Part shown: positions 63,738 to 64,000 of the stretch, one piece after another
Layout of the letters: every line of letters begins with the position of its first letter
Numbering within the stretch: the stretch's first letter is position 1
Assembly (NCBI GenBank): GCA_017394805.1
Contig: JAFPXC010000023.1
Span: 34,655 to 98,654, forward strand
DNA: 64,000 nt
Source: Clostridia bacterium
GTDB lineage: Bacteria; Bacillota; Clostridia; Christensenellales; CAG-1252
Direction: 5' to 3'
Program-made: the position numbers and the translations under genes
Notes under the pieces: generated by a model
The model's database searches: none
Told to the model about the DNA's origin: nothing
What the model saw: the letters and a program-made list of their open reading frames with translations, nothing else

Positions 63738-64000
63738 AGGGCAAACTCCTCTTGGAAAAAGAAGAATACTTGGAGTAGGTTCACGGCGAGGCGCAACGAA
63801 TTGGCGGTAGCCGAACCGGTGACGCGTACAGTGAAGCGAGACGTGGCACCGAGAGGACGGCCCGACCAAAAGGTGAAGCCGCGAAGAAGTTTTTGTACCT
63901 CTACTTAGGGGATCCTTCGACACGAAGCCTATTGCTTCGGCTCAGGATGACGTACTATTCACGTTAGGCGCAACTCTACTTCGCGGCGAACAATGGGGCG
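63738..64000. other. Intergenic end of window
   Basis: Apart from the dispersed element at 63899-63953, nothing recognisable lies in this stretch; a gene beyond the window edge may begin later. Confidence 0.5.
63899..63953 (+). repeat. Dispersed GGATCCTTC/AGGATGACG element (copy 2)
   Basis: It begins CTCTACTTAGGGGATCCTTC and ends CTCAGGATGACG like copy 1 at 53014, but the centre differs and forms GAAGC-ctatt-GCTTC. Confidence 0.8.

Overview
The window looks like the chromosome of an uncultured, anaerobic, low-membrane-complexity Gram-positive bacterium, most likely a gut-type member of the Clostridia (Bacillota). This is inferred from a HrcA-type CIRCE operator before groESL, an FMN riboswitch before an ECF riboflavin transporter (RibU), sigma-A promoters of the TTGACA/TATAAT type, lipoproteins and a huge MBG-domain surface protein with no outer-membrane genes, and a biotin-dependent sodium-pumping decarboxylase. 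Base composition is G+C-rich for that group. No rRNA, tRNA, CRISPR array, phage or insertion sequence was recognised.

Layout. 1-7.5 kb: a DUF1980-like protein, a Ca2+-type P-ATPase, a KtrA-type RCK subunit, a HAD phosphatase, then an unknown Sel1-like protein coupled to a soluble VirD4/TraG-like ATPase. 7.6-12.2 kb: alpha/beta hydrolase (-), murG, groES-groEL, and a purine-rich tandem repeat. 12.2-20.5 kb (mostly -): glycerol dehydrogenase plus a one-chain dihydroxyacetone kinase, a secreted propeller-like protein (+), and pgsA-valS. 20.7-25.7 kb: a three-gene NitT/TauT-like ABC transporter, two unknown membrane proteins and a 41-residue protein. 25.7-36 kb: nadD-yqeK fusion, rsfS, an unknown gene, an iron alcohol dehydrogenase (-), ribU, then tsaE-tsaB-rimI-hydrolase-murF-ddl. 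36-46 kb: an orphan pilin, an anchored protein, a 2400-residue surface protein and a lipoprotein. 46-51 kb: a five-gene operon holding both a methylmalonyl-CoA-type and an oxaloacetate/pyruvate-type carboxyltransferase with one biotin carrier and one sodium-pump beta/gamma pair. 51-64 kb: antiporter, glycerophosphodiester phosphodiesterase, DUF3592-like protein, RluB, ArsR regulator, two winged-helix/membrane proteins, uvrB, uvrA and a YfcE-type phosphodiesterase.

The most unusual feature is a dispersed family of mini-hairpin arrays. At about a dozen intergenic sites, and twice inside coding sequence, a fixed heptamer of form GNGANNT (GTGAATT, GTGAAGT, GAGAAAT, GCGAGAT) alternates with short palindromes whose sequence differs from unit to unit while pairing is kept. 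Most arrays close with a different heptamer, GNTNYGG (GTTGTGG, GATGTGG, GATATGG). The family is not one I can name.

A second genome-style signal is leaderless transcription: at least five genes have a good -35/-10 promoter whose -10 box lies only 6-7 bases before the ATG, with no ribosome-binding site.

Functionally the window joins cell-wall precursor synthesis (murG, murF, ddl), DNA repair (uvrBA), tRNA t6A modification (tsaE, tsaB), anaerobic glycerol use (gldA, dak), sodium energetics (decarboxylase pump and cation/proton antiporter) and an envelope set of unknown role.
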